Origin: Bacteroidota bacterium
Lineage (GTDB): Bacteria; Bacteroidota; Bacteroidia; Flavobacteriales; Weeksellaceae
Length of the DNA stretch: 64,000 nucleotides
Assembly: GCA_023394415.1 (NCBI GenBank)
Contig: JAEXAR010000001.1
Span: forward strand, 124,001 to 188,000
Direction: 5' to 3'
The notes beneath the pieces were generated by a model. That model saw nothing but the letters and a program-made list of their open reading frames with translations. It was not told the origin of the DNA and searched no databases. Positions 16,680 to 25,797 of this stretch are shown piece after piece. Made by a program: the position numbers and the translations under genes. Numbering within the stretch: position 1 is the stretch's first letter; the number at the start of each line of letters is the position of its first letter.

Positions 16680-16717
16680 CTAATATGTAAGGCGCAGTAA
16701 TTGTGCTATTTAAATGA

Positions 16718-17176
16718 TTAATAATTCCCCGATTTCAAAATACTTTCGAAATAATTAACCAAGAGTTTGGTTTCGGCTTCCGTAAGTCTGGCTTCTGGAT
16801 GCTGCGCAACATAACCTGCAAGAGGCATTCTTTTCTCCTTTAAATCTGCGGCTGCGTTCTTTAGCATTCCTTCTTTCAGTTCACGGTTATATGTTCCCCA
16901 TTCGGAAAAATTGAGGTGTTCCCTACCTTCATTAATATGATGTTTCACCGACCAAGAAATAGGTGCAACATAAGCATAAGAAGGATATACCGTTTCGTTG
17001 GAATGACAATCGTAACACGCCTTTGTAAGAACCGACCTTACATTTGAAGGCGTTTTAAAGACATCAACAAAATTCACCTTCTTATCCACGGGTTTATTGG
17101 TTCTGTCCACCGGTATAAACTGTATCAATGCTATAGCAATTAGAAACCAATAGAGAATATTTAAAAACGTCTTCAT
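16718..17176 (-). CDS. Heme-binding-domain protein (single CxxCH)
   Basis: A 152-residue protein with one N-terminal membrane anchor (LNILYWFLIAIALIQFIPV, residues 4-22) and a single heme motif CYDCH near residue 54. The rest (SNETVYPSYAYVAPISWSVK, HHINEGREHLNFSEW, RMPLAGYVAQHPEARLT) fits the haem-binding domain family common in Bacteroidota. It is probably a periplasm-facing, membrane-anchored c-type cytochrome-like protein of unknown partner. It starts 11 bases after the Ig-like lipoprotein gene, so the two are likely cotranscribed. Confidence 0.82.
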   Translation of the reverse strand: MKTFLNILYWFLIAIALIQFIPVDRTNKPVDKKVNFVDVFKTPSNVRSVLTKACYDCHSNETVYPSYAYVAPISWSVKHHINEGREHLNFSEWGTYNRELKEGMLKNAAADLKEKRMPLAGYVAQHPEARLTEAETKLLVNYFESILKSGNY

Positions 17177-17187
17177 TAAAATCTACA

Positions 17188-18858
17188 TTAATTATTTGGG
17201 AGTTCTTTCAAAACCGGAGTTTCCGTTTCGTTCGATTGCAGATTCCAAATTTCTTTATTTTCCCAAAGCGGACGAATTTCTATCTCTTTCGGGAACATAT
17301 ACACTTCTTCCGCGTAGGTTTGATTGGCAAAATCAGCTGCATCCCAATATCCGTTTCCATTGTTGTCAACTAAAATTCGAAGACCATATTTGCCGGGCTT
17401 TATTTCTTTAAAATGATGTTGCGCTTCAGTTGTAAATCTCGAAAATTGTACGTCACCTTTTTCATTCAGAAACTGAATCCAGAATTTTGCAGCAGGTTTA
17501 TTTTCAATGGTTAAATTAAAACTACCGTAGTTTTCCGCTTTATCAATCTCAAAATTAAATAGATGCGACTTCTCATTGGATGTATAGTAAGAAAATACAG
17601 TTCCTTTCGGTACACTTAAACTGTATTTTTTCCCAATTTCGTAATTGGCTGAAACCAGAACCATATTAGGATTATCTTCTGAAATTTTAGCTCTTAAAGG
17701 AATGGTATTTACACTATCCATTTTTAGTGTCCATTTTTCAGGTTGAATTTTTTCTACAGGATAATTCCAGAGAATTTCAAAATCTTTGGTTGGTGCCATC
17801 TTACTTTCTACAGATGAACCAATCATTTCATTTTTCGGATTTAAGCGATAGAACAATGAGGCTTCACCTTCTTTACCATCAGCACTATATTTAAATTTAA
17901 TATTTTCACTTTGCTTTACACCAATATCCTGATTTATAGCATCAAACCAGATTTTTACTGTATCTGATTTTGGCTTGTGCGTCACTTTATACTCTTTCAG
18001 CTTATCGTTTAGAGACGTTACTTCTACTTTTTGCGGATTTCCTTCAAACAGCATAATCGCACCTCCTGTAGACTCTTTCATTTCCTTATATTTCAAAGTT
18101 TTTTTGGACGGAAAAACCGTTATTTTCATCCCGGAAATACTTTCTTTTAAATCTATAACCTCCTTTTTGAAGCCAACAGCCTCTTTTCCGGCATCATAAA
18201 ATGAATTTTGAATTTCATCTTCAAAAGCAATGATTCTATATTTACCCGGCGAGAGATAATTCAGCTCAAAATATCCATCAGGATCTGCCTTTGTAATATA
18301 ATATGGTTTTTTGCTGTAATCTATTGAATCTTTTTCTTGATAAAGGCCAACCACGAAATTCTTTTTACTTTCTATGGGTGGTTGCAAAGGATTATTCACC
18401 ACTCTTTTCGCCATTCCGTCTATCACATCACCACTAATGTACAAATCATCAAGTTTGTCTCCCGTAGAAAAGGCAAAATTGTAATATGGAAGAATATTCC
18501 CTTCATTCAAATCCGAAATGGCGTTACCAAAATTAAAATTATAAGTGGTATTTTCCTGTAAATCTTCTTCCCATTGCACAAGGATATACTTATTTCCCAT
18601 AGTAGTGGGAAGTATTTTTTTGTATTTAATAGGTGGTGAAATGTTCAGATTTTTCTGAATGTCTTTCAGTTGAATATACTCATCAAAATAAAGTTTCAAT
18701 TCTTTTGTATTGGTTGGCACATTCACTCGTGCTGTATCAATATTAGAGCCTACAAATCTCGGAGCGATGGTATCTTTGGCTCCACCAACAGGGGAACCAA
18801 CTCTTGCACAGGAAAGCAAAATGATATTTAAAATGAAAAGTAGAAAAAACTTCTTCAT
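17188..18858 (-). CDS. Ig-like-domain (Big_5) lipoprotein
   Basis: A 556-residue predicted lipoprotein (MKKFFLLFILNIILLSC with lipobox Cys17). The first 120 residues contain a Big_5-type Ig-like domain (TIAPRFVGSNIDTARV, ELKLYFDEYIQL, YILVQWEEDLQENTTYNFNF). A carbohydrate-binding-like or transthyretin-like beta domain (DPDGYFELNYLSPGKYRIIA) and a second copy near the C-terminus (KPGKYGLRILVDNNGNGYWD) follow. This architecture is common in Bacteroidota surface lipoproteins, and its function is unknown. I start it at 18858, five codons inside the longer frame, where the signal peptide begins. Confidence 0.8.
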   Translation of the reverse strand: MKKFFLLFILNIILLSCARVGSPVGGAKDTIAPRFVGSNIDTARVNVPTNTKELKLYFDEYIQLKDIQKNLNISPPIKYKKILPTTMGNKYILVQWEEDLQENTTYNFNFGNAISDLNEGNILPYYNFAFSTGDKLDDLYISGDVIDGMAKRVVNNPLQPPIESKKNFVVGLYQEKDSIDYSKKPYYITKADPDGYFELNYLSPGKYRIIAFEDEIQNSFYDAGKEAVGFKKEVIDLKESISGMKITVFPSKKTLKYKEMKESTGGAIMLFEGNPQKVEVTSLNDKLKEYKVTHKPKSDTVKIWFDAINQDIGVKQSENIKFKYSADGKEGEASLFYRLNPKNEMIGSSVESKMAPTKDFEILWNYPVEKIQPEKWTLKMDSVNTIPLRAKISEDNPNMVLVSANYEIGKKYSLSVPKGTVFSYYTSNEKSHLFNFEIDKAENYGSFNLTIENKPAAKFWIQFLNEKGDVQFSRFTTEAQHHFKEIKPGKYGLRILVDNNGNGYWDAADFANQTYAEEVYMFPKEIEIRPLWENKEIWNLQSNETETPVLKELPNN

Positions 18859-18884
18859 TGAGGAATTTTGCACAAATTTAATAT

Positions 18885-20150
18885 TTATTCCTCATAAACG
18901 TCTAACGTATCGGTTTTAGCATTCACGGAATCCTTTATTCCCAATGTTTTGTTGAGTTTTTCGTTCTCGTAAGGGAAATTTTCAAACAGTGCAGAAAGTG
19001 CCAATGCAGAATATACTCTTCTGGAAAATTTGTTGCCAATCGCAATAATGGTAACATTAGAATTTAATAAATGTCCGAAAACAGAATTGGTTCCGTGCCA
19101 CCATCCGTTGTGAAATGTGAGTTTGCTATGTTCATCAAAAACTTTCATCCTAAAGCCAAGCCCATAATTATTAATCCCGGGTTTTTCGTTACTGTAAGGC
19201 GTAAATACCATTTCCTTCAAGTCTTTTCTAAGAAAATTTTCAGCAAACATTGCCCTTGAAAAATTAAACATATCTCTTGGTGTGGTGTAAACATTTTTAT
19301 CACCAAAAATTAAATCTAAACGATCTAAAGGATGTGGTTTTAGGCCTTTAAAATAGAAAGATTTGGCTGCCGTTGCCGTGTCTTTTTCCTGAAAAACGTA
19401 AGAATGCTTCATTTTTAAAGGCTCGAAAACCATCTCATGAATAGCTTCCGGAAAAGGTGTTTTGGTAACTTTTTCTATAATTAAAGCCAGCAATGCGTAG
19501 TTGGTATTACAATACATAAAACCTGTATTCGGCAGACGCGACATTTCAGGTTTATATGTTATCAGCATATTAAGGATGTCCTGATTGGTAAGAAATTTTT
19601 TTGAAAGTTCAGCAGGTTGCGGTGTGATTTTTTCAATAAAATATTCATATTTCGGCAGTCCACTTCTTTGGCTTAAAAGACTTTTTACGGTAACGCCGGT
19701 GTAAGGAAATTTTGGAAAAAACTTAATAATATCATCCTCTAAATTAATTTTTCCGGCTTCTACAAGTTTCAGGGTTGCCATTGCAGTAATGGTTTTGCTA
19801 ACCGAAGCTACATGCAGTGGTGTTTCTTTATCAATTGGTTCTTGACCACCATCTTGAGCAAAACCTCGATAATTTTCATAAAGAATTTTATCCCCTTTTG
19901 CCACTAAAAAACCTCCCCACAAATCACCGTTTTCCCATACACTTTGGTAATAATTTTCAATTGCAGACACCAGCGAATCTTTATCGGCAACACGGTTATC
20001 ATCGTAGTGGAAGACATCTCCCAAATCTACATTTCCAAAATTGGGAAGTTCAGTCTTATGCTCTCTGTGAAACAGGTTTACATCTTTTTTACAGGAGATT
20101 ATTGATAAAGCAGCCACACAGAAAATGATGCTCTTCAGAAACTTATTCAT
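18885..20150 (-). CDS. Serine hydrolase of the beta-lactamase class C/PBP4* family, lipoprotein
   Basis: A 421-residue predicted lipoprotein (SIISC20). The SxxK motif is VASVSKTITA (Ser116, Lys119), the YxN motif is YCN at 213-215, and a His-x-Gly-like element is HNGWWHGT near residue 340. These are the active-site motifs of the class C beta-lactamase fold, which also includes esterases and D-Ala-D-Ala peptidases; the substrate is unknown and resistance should not be inferred. It lies 26 bases upstream of the Ig-like lipoprotein gene. Start 20150 gives a proper lipoprotein signal. Confidence 0.87.
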   Translation of the reverse strand: MNKFLKSIIFCVAALSIISCKKDVNLFHREHKTELPNFGNVDLGDVFHYDDNRVADKDSLVSAIENYYQSVWENGDLWGGFLVAKGDKILYENYRGFAQDGGQEPIDKETPLHVASVSKTITAMATLKLVEAGKINLEDDIIKFFPKFPYTGVTVKSLLSQRSGLPKYEYFIEKITPQPAELSKKFLTNQDILNMLITYKPEMSRLPNTGFMYCNTNYALLALIIEKVTKTPFPEAIHEMVFEPLKMKHSYVFQEKDTATAAKSFYFKGLKPHPLDRLDLIFGDKNVYTTPRDMFNFSRAMFAENFLRKDLKEMVFTPYSNEKPGINNYGLGFRMKVFDEHSKLTFHNGWWHGTNSVFGHLLNSNVTIIAIGNKFSRRVYSALALSALFENFPYENEKLNKTLGIKDSVNAKTDTLDVYEE

Positions 20151-20229
20151 ACTCTCTTCTTCAGAAAAAAATTTCTGCAATATAGTAGATTTTTCGTTAT
20201 GTTAAATACGACTTTAATCATAAATTCTG

Positions 20230-21159
20230 TTAAGAAAACTGAAGCAAAATCTTATCGACTATGATTTGTGCCAATTTCTCTTTACTTTGATGAGACCACC
20301 CTGCAATATGTGGCGTTACGATTGTTTTTTCCGAATTGAGGAGGAAGTTAAGATCATCACTTTCACACTCAAGATTTTCGAAAGAGGCTTTTTCAAATTC
20401 CAAAACATCCAGTGCTGCACCTTTTATTTTACCAGATTTTATAGCGTCAACTAAATCTTTAGTTTTTACATTTTTACCTCTTGCAGTATTGATAAAATAG
20501 AAGGGCTTTTTCATTTCAGAAATAAATTTTTCATCAATTAAATGAAAAGTTTCTTCTGTAATTGGGATATGAAGGCTTAAGATATCGGCTTCTTTCTTCA
20601 GTTCATCCAAGGAAACTTGTGTGGCGTTTTCATCAGAAAGATTAGGTAAAATATCGTGAAAAATCACTCTCATTCCAAAACCAGAAAGTCTTTTAGCCGT
20701 GGCTTTTCCCATATTTCCGTAGCCAATAATGCCAAATGTTTTACCAAGAAGTTCATCACCACGGTTTTCTTCACGCCTCCAAATTCCTTTTTTTACTTCA
20801 TTGGAAGCGATAAAAAGCCTGTTTGCAAGAATAAGAAGCATCCCAACGACGTGTTCCGCAACTGAATTACGATTACCTTCCGGCGAACTGATAATTGAAA
20901 TCCCGAGTTCTCTAGCTTTGGAAACATCAATATTCTCTAACCCGGCACCAACTCTAGCAATAAACTTCAGATTTTTTCCTTTTTGCAAAAAATTACCATC
21001 AACAGGAATTCTACTGCGGATAATAACGCCATCATAATCTTCAATCTTCTCCAAAACCTCATCATAAGTTGAGATGTGGTCTTCATCAATCAAAAATCCT
21101 TTCGCAGAAAGTTGCTCCGAAATCAGAGGATGGTTTTTATCGAGTTGAAGGATTTTCAT
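20230..21159 (-). CDS. D-2-hydroxyacid dehydrogenase (phosphoglycerate-dehydrogenase-like)
   Basis: A 309-residue NAD-dependent dehydrogenase. The Rossmann motif is GIIGYGNMGKATAKRL (about 140-155). The catalytic Arg is in FINTARGKNV, followed by a conserved Glu in LDVLEFEKA, and the His of the Glu-His pair is in VTPHIAGWSHQS (about 283). The lack of the ACT/regulatory domain of SerA makes it a short form. The substrate may be 3-phosphoglycerate or another 2-hydroxyacid; this cannot be settled from sequence. It starts five bases after the thioesterase stop, in an operon. Confidence 0.85.
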   Translation of the reverse strand: MKILQLDKNHPLISEQLSAKGFLIDEDHISTYDEVLEKIEDYDGVIIRSRIPVDGNFLQKGKNLKFIARVGAGLENIDVSKARELGISIISSPEGNRNSVAEHVVGMLLILANRLFIASNEVKKGIWRREENRGDELLGKTFGIIGYGNMGKATAKRLSGFGMRVIFHDILPNLSDENATQVSLDELKKEADILSLHIPITEETFHLIDEKFISEMKKPFYFINTARGKNVKTKDLVDAIKSGKIKGAALDVLEFEKASFENLECESDDLNFLLNSEKTIVTPHIAGWSHQSKEKLAQIIVDKILLQFS

Positions 21160-21164
21160 TTCTA

Positions 21165-21683
21165 TTAATGGTCGCAGAAAAGTTTTCTCAATTCTATAGA
21201 TTCTTGCGGCTTCATCCTTCCGGAGAGGATTAATGACAATTCCTTTCTTCTTAAGGCTGCTGCGAAACGTTCTTTTTCCAAATCCGTTTCCGGCTCAATT
21301 TGTGGAATTGGAACTGGCTTATTGAATTCGTCTACCGCTACAAATGTGTATATACCTTCATTGGTATGAATTTTTTTACCTGCAATAGGATCATCTAACC
21401 AAACATCAACATATATTTCCATAGAAGTGGAAAATGCTCTGGAAACTTTAGATTCTAAAACCACAATCCCAGCTTCAGGAATAGGATGTTTAAAAGATAC
21501 ATGATTTACAGATGCAGTTACAACACGTCTTGCACAATGTCTCGCTGCAGAAATGGAAGCGCATCTATCCATTCTTGCGAGAAGTTCACCTCCGAAAAGG
21601 TTTCTTAATGAATTGGTTTCGTTCGGCAGAACGATATTCGTCATAACGGTTAACGATTCACTCGCTTTTTTGATTTGCTCCAT
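21165..21683 (-). CDS. Acyl-CoA thioesterase (hotdog fold)
   Basis: A 172-residue hotdog-fold protein with the cytosolic acyl-CoA hydrolase pattern: NLFGGELLARMDRCASISAA (about 28-47), NHVSFKHPIPEAGIV, and IYTFVAVDEFNKPVPIPQ. It hydrolyses acyl-CoA to free fatty acid and CoA. Its start codon lies inside the 3' end of the HU-like gene (26-base overlap), implying translational coupling, and the hydroxyacid dehydrogenase follows five bases later. Confidence 0.88.
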   Translation of the reverse strand: MEQIKKASESLTVMTNIVLPNETNSLRNLFGGELLARMDRCASISAARHCARRVVTASVNHVSFKHPIPEAGIVVLESKVSRAFSTSMEIYVDVWLDDPIAGKKIHTNEGIYTFVAVDEFNKPVPIPQIEPETDLEKERFAAALRRKELSLILSGRMKPQESIELRKLFCDH

Positions 21684-22410
21684 TTTTTGGAATTATATTT
21701 TTTAGTGGAATATTTTTTGCGGCTACCAACTTACTGATAGAATCCTGTTTTAAACTATCGAGCTTTAAACTGTCAAGTTTTAACTTCTCGGCTTTAGCTT
21801 TTTGATATTTTAGAGAATCTGAAAGGGAATTCTGTTTTGATGTTGGCTTTTGATCAAATGATTTTTTTCCAAACAGTTGCTCCCGCTGTGTAATAGCAAA
21901 ATAGGCTAAAGCTAAAACCGGTATTACAAATAAAAAGAGCCAAAATGGAGATTTCTTAACCTTATAAGCCACATTTTCTTGTGAAGGTGATTTTGAGGTA
22001 ACATTTTTAAGGTCAATTTGTTCTAACCCATAAAAATCCGGAGAATCCAATTCTAATCTGTTTCCGAAAAATTTTAATTCCGTATCAGACTGAATGAATT
22101 TTCCAAGCTTCTCAATATTTAACTCACCATTTTCAAGCAATTGCATTTTCCAATATTCTGTGAGCTTTGTAATTTCTGTTTCTGCTTCTGAAACTGAAAT
22201 CTGACTTTTATTGGCAAACCAATTTACAAAACCATTATCTATAGCTTCATAATTGATATTGAAATCAATTTGTTTTGCAGGTGGAAGAATGCTTTTGGTA
22301 GCTTCATCAAGTTGAGCCTTTGAATTTTTCAGAAAGAACATTCCAAAACCCGGAACAATAACAGTTTTATTGTCCTTCAATAAATCGTAAATATAATCTA
22401 CCGCATTCAT
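21658..22410 (-). CDS. HU-like/CCDC81-type protein with one membrane segment
   Basis: A 250-residue protein. The N-terminal half (MNAVDYIYDLLKDNKTVIVP, then GFGMFFLKN, residues 1-120) resembles the paired HU-like domains (CCDC81 type) of Bacteroidota proteins that often carry a SPOR domain. A single membrane helix follows (PFWLFLFVIPVLALAYFAIT, about 165-185), then a lysine/serine-rich coiled tail (LKLDSLKLDSLKQDSISKL). No SPOR domain is visible, so it may be a shortened version. The membrane topology suggests an envelope role, perhaps at division sites (inference). I start it at 22410; the 26-codon extension upstream would overlap the neighbouring terminator. Confidence 0.7.
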   Translation of the reverse strand: MNAVDYIYDLLKDNKTVIVPGFGMFFLKNSKAQLDEATKSILPPAKQIDFNINYEAIDNGFVNWFANKSQISVSEAETEITKLTEYWKMQLLENGELNIEKLGKFIQSDTELKFFGNRLELDSPDFYGLEQIDLKNVTSKSPSQENVAYKVKKSPFWLFLFVIPVLALAYFAITQREQLFGKKSFDQKPTSKQNSLSDSLKYQKAKAEKLKLDSLKLDSLKQDSISKLVAAKNIPLKNIIPKNGANQKSE

Positions 22411-22455
22411 ATAAAGCGCAAATTTATGCTTTTTTGCCGACTTTGTAAAACGAAA

Positions 22456-22477
22456 AAAGCCGTCTATTGACGGCTTT
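22456..22477 (-). terminator. Intrinsic terminator after the orphan sorting domain
   Basis: AAAGCCGTC (22456-22464) and GACGGCTTT (22469-22477) form a 9-bp perfect stem with a 4-base loop; the minus strand continues with T (22453-22455). It lies 17 bases past the stop of the second T9SS domain and so ends that transcript. Confidence 0.85.
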
Positions 22478-22494
22478 CTTGTGAACAATATTGT

Positions 22495-22707
22495 TTAATT
22501 TGTGAATTTTACAACTTCATTATATGTACCATTAGAAATTTTAGCTACATAAGTACCTTTTTTAGTAATATTAAGCTCTATTGGTTCAGTAACCGTATTG
22601 GTTTTGAAAGATTTTAACAATCTGCCACTTATATCATAAACATCAACATTAACGGTTCCTTTTTGCTTTGTGTAAAGTTTGCCTTCAGTAACAAAGGATT
22701 TCTTATT
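22495..22707 (-). pseudogene. Orphan T9SS C-terminal sorting domain, in frame behind a stop codon
   Basis: Directly after the TAA of the T9SS cargo gene, the same frame stays open for 70 codons. It encodes a second complete type A sorting domain: NKKSFVTEGKLYTKQKG, VNVDVYDISGRLLKSFK, ELNITKKGTYVAKI, NEVVKFTN, then TAA. By hand alignment it is identical to the upstream copy at 34 of 69 positions without gaps, so it is an old paralogous domain and not a recent duplication. It has no start codon of its own near the 5' end. It may be a relic of domain exchange, or be made by stop-codon readthrough. Confidence 0.75.
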
Positions 22708-23394
22708 TTAATAAGAAAATTTAACTACTTCGCTATTCACACCGTCAGTAATTTTCATTAGATATAAGCCTTTTTGAGCAAGATTAACGTCAATTGGGTT
22801 TCCGTTTGCATTAACTTTCATACTTTTTACTACTTTTCCTGAGAAATCATAAACCTGAATATCTAGATTTCCTTTTTTTGAAGTGTAAAGTTTGCCTTGT
22901 GAAACAACAGATTTTTTTGACAATCCCTGTAAATCATTTACTGCAAGAGAATTAAGTACAAATGGGACTGTTAAACCATAATTAGATGCCTTTAAATCAC
23001 CAGATTGCTTAGTTCCTGCCTGATTTCTCAAGATAAAATTAAAATTACTAATAGTAGTCCCCTGTGGTACAGTGTTATTTGTATTAGTGAAACTATAGTT
23101 GTTCAAATTAAGAGTACCTTCAAATTTACCTGTAGATGTGTTATATGTTAATGTTGTCACAACATTACTCCAGTTATCATTATATGCTGTATTTGTAGAA
23201 GTATCAACAGCATTTAACCAAGAATACACGTAAATAGTATTAGCACCTTGAGGATCAAAGGTTGACCAATTCGGATTTTCACCAGTTCCATTATATGAAA
23301 AGGTTAGGATACCACCTGATTCGGAAACTGTAAGTTGTGCGGAAATGGTTACCATTGCTAATAGAGCAACAAGTAGAGAATAAAGTTTTTTCAT
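22708..23394 (-). CDS. Secreted protein with T9SS type A C-terminal sorting domain
   Basis: A 228-residue protein with a signal peptide (MKKLYSLLVALLAMVTISAQ). The central part (about 22-150) is a beta-rich domain with aromatic strands (YVYSWLNAVDTSTNTAYNDN, TLTYNTSTGKFEGTLNL), possibly a SusE-like or starch-binding-like module; I cannot name its ligand. The C-terminal 70 residues are a type A sorting domain (GKLYTSKKGNLDIQVYDFSG, KGLYLMKI, SEVVKFSY), which directs export by the type IX secretion system and surface attachment. A second such domain follows the stop codon in frame. Confidence 0.85.
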   Translation of the reverse strand: MKKLYSLLVALLAMVTISAQLTVSESGGILTFSYNGTGENPNWSTFDPQGANTIYVYSWLNAVDTSTNTAYNDNWSNVVTTLTYNTSTGKFEGTLNLNNYSFTNTNNTVPQGTTISNFNFILRNQAGTKQSGDLKASNYGLTVPFVLNSLAVNDLQGLSKKSVVSQGKLYTSKKGNLDIQVYDFSGKVVKSMKVNANGNPIDVNLAQKGLYLMKITDGVNSEVVKFSY

Positions 23395-23469
23395 AACATA
23401 AAATTTTTTAAGATTAGTATAACAAATTTAGCATAAACTTTTAAAAACCAATTATAAAATTTTCACTTT

Positions 23470-25572
23470 TTAATATAATTTCAAACTTATACCAAACAGA
23501 AAATTTACACCCGCTTGCGAAAAGTAGTTTGGTCCTTCCCAAACATAGCCATTGTTCACATATTTTTTATTGAATAGATTGTTAACTAAAAGTTTTAAAT
23601 CTATATCAGTCCGTTTGAGTTTTAGTTGATATTGTGTATTTATATCAGTTAGGAAATAATCATTAAGCTGTAAATCAGGATTGTTGGTATTATCCAAATA
23701 TTGTTTACCAACGTATTGATTCTGAATGCCAAATGTGAAATTTTCAAAAGGCTTCAGGTTGACCAACATATTAGCAACCATGTTTGGCGAAAACGAAATT
23801 GGTGTATTGCCTAAATTTATCAGCTGGTTATTGACTTGATGTTTAAAGTTGATATTTTGGTTTTTGCTTAAAGATAAATTACCGGAAAGTTCTAGAATTT
23901 TAGAAATTTTTGCCAAGGCAGAAAGTTCAATCCCTATTCTGTACGATTTTCCGGAATTTGTCCTGATGAAGCTTCCTACATCGTTAATCTCACCATTTAA
24001 AACCAATTGATTGACATAATGCATATAATAAACATTGGCAGCAAAAGAGAAATTATTTCCAACATTTTTTTCAATTCCTCCTTCAAAATCATGAAGCGTT
24101 TCAGGTTGAATATCCGAGTTGGCAAACAAATCATCACGGTTCGGCTCACGACTTGCCTGTGCGTATGAAATGAATATTTTCCCGGAAGGAATATTATAGT
24201 TAACACCAGCTTTTGGGTTGAAAAACGTCCATTTTTTATTTAAATCCATGCCTTCATCATCACCTTGAGCGATAATTTTAGTATCATAGTCAATATTGCG
24301 AAGCTGTAAATCTCCAAAAAGTTCAAATCGGTCAATTTTATAAATGGCTTTTGCAAAACCAGACCTTTCATTTTTAATCGAACGGTTTCTATAATATTCG
24401 TGCTCTTTAATTTCTGGGAAATAAACGCCTGTAACATTTCCGTAATGTCTTCCAAAATATTGGTTAACAACGGCTCCAAAATTTAAATCAAGATTGTGAA
24501 ATTTCCCATAAAGTGTAGAAACCACCCCATAAAAATCATTGTCGAGCCATTTTTTTCTAATGAAATCTGTTCTGGTTTTAGTGTCCTGATTTGGCAGGTT
24601 ATATTTTGAAAATTTCGCCTCTTGCTTGTAATTTTCGTAGAAACCTTTTCCATCGGTATAATGCAACGTTGTCTCAATATCCCAATTCTGATTTAAGTTC
24701 TGTTCCCAAAGGAGTTGATAATGCTTTTGAGTATAATTATCGGTCTCATTATCATAGAAATCAACAATTTCGGACCAATCAGCATTATAAATCGCTCCAG
24801 AATAATTAAACTTTGGATTGGTTTCCCAAGTCGCTTTATCAATTCCGTTCCAAGCTTGATAGGTTTTTTCTTTTCCGCCAAAAGCCATTAATCGGAGCTT
24901 GGTCTTATTTTGTTTAAAAAGCGCAGTGAAATTATAAGAATCTAAATCGGAAAAAGCACGATCAATATACCCGTCAGAGTGTATTTTCGTATACCTTCCC
25001 ATCAATGAAAGTCGATCGTTCCAGAATTTCCCCGAACCAACTTCCGCAGAATATTTATAAGTATTGAATGATCCGTAACTATTATCAGATTTAATGTAAA
25101 ATTTTTCTTCTGGGTTTTTTGAAATGACATTTACACTCGCACCAAAAGCAGAAACCCCGTTAGATGAAGTGCCAACACCTCTCTGTATCAAAATCTGCGA
25201 GGCTGAACTTGCCAAATCAGGAACATCCACAAAGAACGTTCCCTGCGATTCAGAATCATTGTAAGGAACACCATTCATCATCACGTTAATCGAAGTTCCA
25301 CCAACACCACGAATTCTAAATCCGGTATAACCCACACCATTTCCAGCATCTGATGTAGAAATCACCGAAGTTTGGTTCTTGAGTAAAATCGGCAAATCCT
25401 GACCAAGATTTTTCGTGGAAAGATCTTTTTCTACATTGATAATTTCTTTGGAAAGTGGCAATCTTTTTGTGAAATTGATAGCCTCAATCTGAGATTCACT
25501 AATAGAATCTTTCTGCACCTGTGCGTACAGCATTGCAGGACCAATAAGTCCTAAAAAAAATAAACCTTTCAT
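23470..25572 (-). CDS. TonB-dependent receptor under TPP riboswitch control (predicted thiamine-related transporter)
   Basis: A 700-residue outer-membrane receptor. After the signal peptide (cleaved near residue 17) a TonB-box-like stretch (IEAINFTKRLPL) leads into the plug domain (QTSVISTSDAGNGVGYTGFR, MMNGVPYNDSESQGTFFVDV, IQRGVGTSSNG; about 60-160). The barrel fills the rest and ends NYFSQAGVNFLFGISLKLY. Its leader contains a TPP riboswitch, so uptake of thiamine or a thiamine precursor is the best prediction. Thiamine-regulated TonB receptors are known in Bacteroidota. No thiamine biosynthetic or PnuT-type gene is adjacent. Confidence 0.9.
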   Translation of the reverse strand: MKGLFFLGLIGPAMLYAQVQKDSISESQIEAINFTKRLPLSKEIINVEKDLSTKNLGQDLPILLKNQTSVISTSDAGNGVGYTGFRIRGVGGTSINVMMNGVPYNDSESQGTFFVDVPDLASSASQILIQRGVGTSSNGVSAFGASVNVISKNPEEKFYIKSDNSYGSFNTYKYSAEVGSGKFWNDRLSLMGRYTKIHSDGYIDRAFSDLDSYNFTALFKQNKTKLRLMAFGGKEKTYQAWNGIDKATWETNPKFNYSGAIYNADWSEIVDFYDNETDNYTQKHYQLLWEQNLNQNWDIETTLHYTDGKGFYENYKQEAKFSKYNLPNQDTKTRTDFIRKKWLDNDFYGVVSTLYGKFHNLDLNFGAVVNQYFGRHYGNVTGVYFPEIKEHEYYRNRSIKNERSGFAKAIYKIDRFELFGDLQLRNIDYDTKIIAQGDDEGMDLNKKWTFFNPKAGVNYNIPSGKIFISYAQASREPNRDDLFANSDIQPETLHDFEGGIEKNVGNNFSFAANVYYMHYVNQLVLNGEINDVGSFIRTNSGKSYRIGIELSALAKISKILELSGNLSLSKNQNINFKHQVNNQLINLGNTPISFSPNMVANMLVNLKPFENFTFGIQNQYVGKQYLDNTNNPDLQLNDYFLTDINTQYQLKLKRTDIDLKLLVNNLFNKKYVNNGYVWEGPNYFSQAGVNFLFGISLKLY

Positions 25573-25694
25573 TCTTTTAATTTTTTTTTAATTAATTGAA
25601 TAAAAGGGGCGATTAAATTAAAATGTAACAATTAATCAATATAACAGTGTAGCAATAATTGTTAAACTGGTAAATTTTTACATTGGTACATTTA

Positions 25695-25768
25695 CATTTC
25701 CCTAAACAGCATTACCTGTTCCAGGTTCATTGGGTATAATCTCAGCCACTTTTGCAGCACCCCTTTTT
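25695..25768 (-). promoter_or_regulatory. TPP (THI-element) riboswitch
   Basis: The minus strand reads GGGGTGC, then GTGGCTGAGATTATACCC, then AATGAACCTGGAACAGGTAA, then TGCTGTTTAGGGAA. These are the conserved parts of the thiamine pyrophosphate aptamer: the GGGGTGC start, the CTGAGA and ATACCC pyrimidine-sensing helix, the GAACCTG pyrophosphate-sensing region, and the closing AGGGAA. It lies about 120 bases upstream of the TonB receptor start. The AT-rich expression platform between could not be resolved by eye. Confidence 0.95.
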
Positions 25769-25797
25769 TCTTGATTGCGAAAATAAGAAATTTTTAT

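Noticed and set aside
18885..20150. Serine hydrolase as a beta-lactamase resistance gene
   Set aside because: Motifs fit the broad class C fold family; lipoprotein form and context do not indicate drug resistance.
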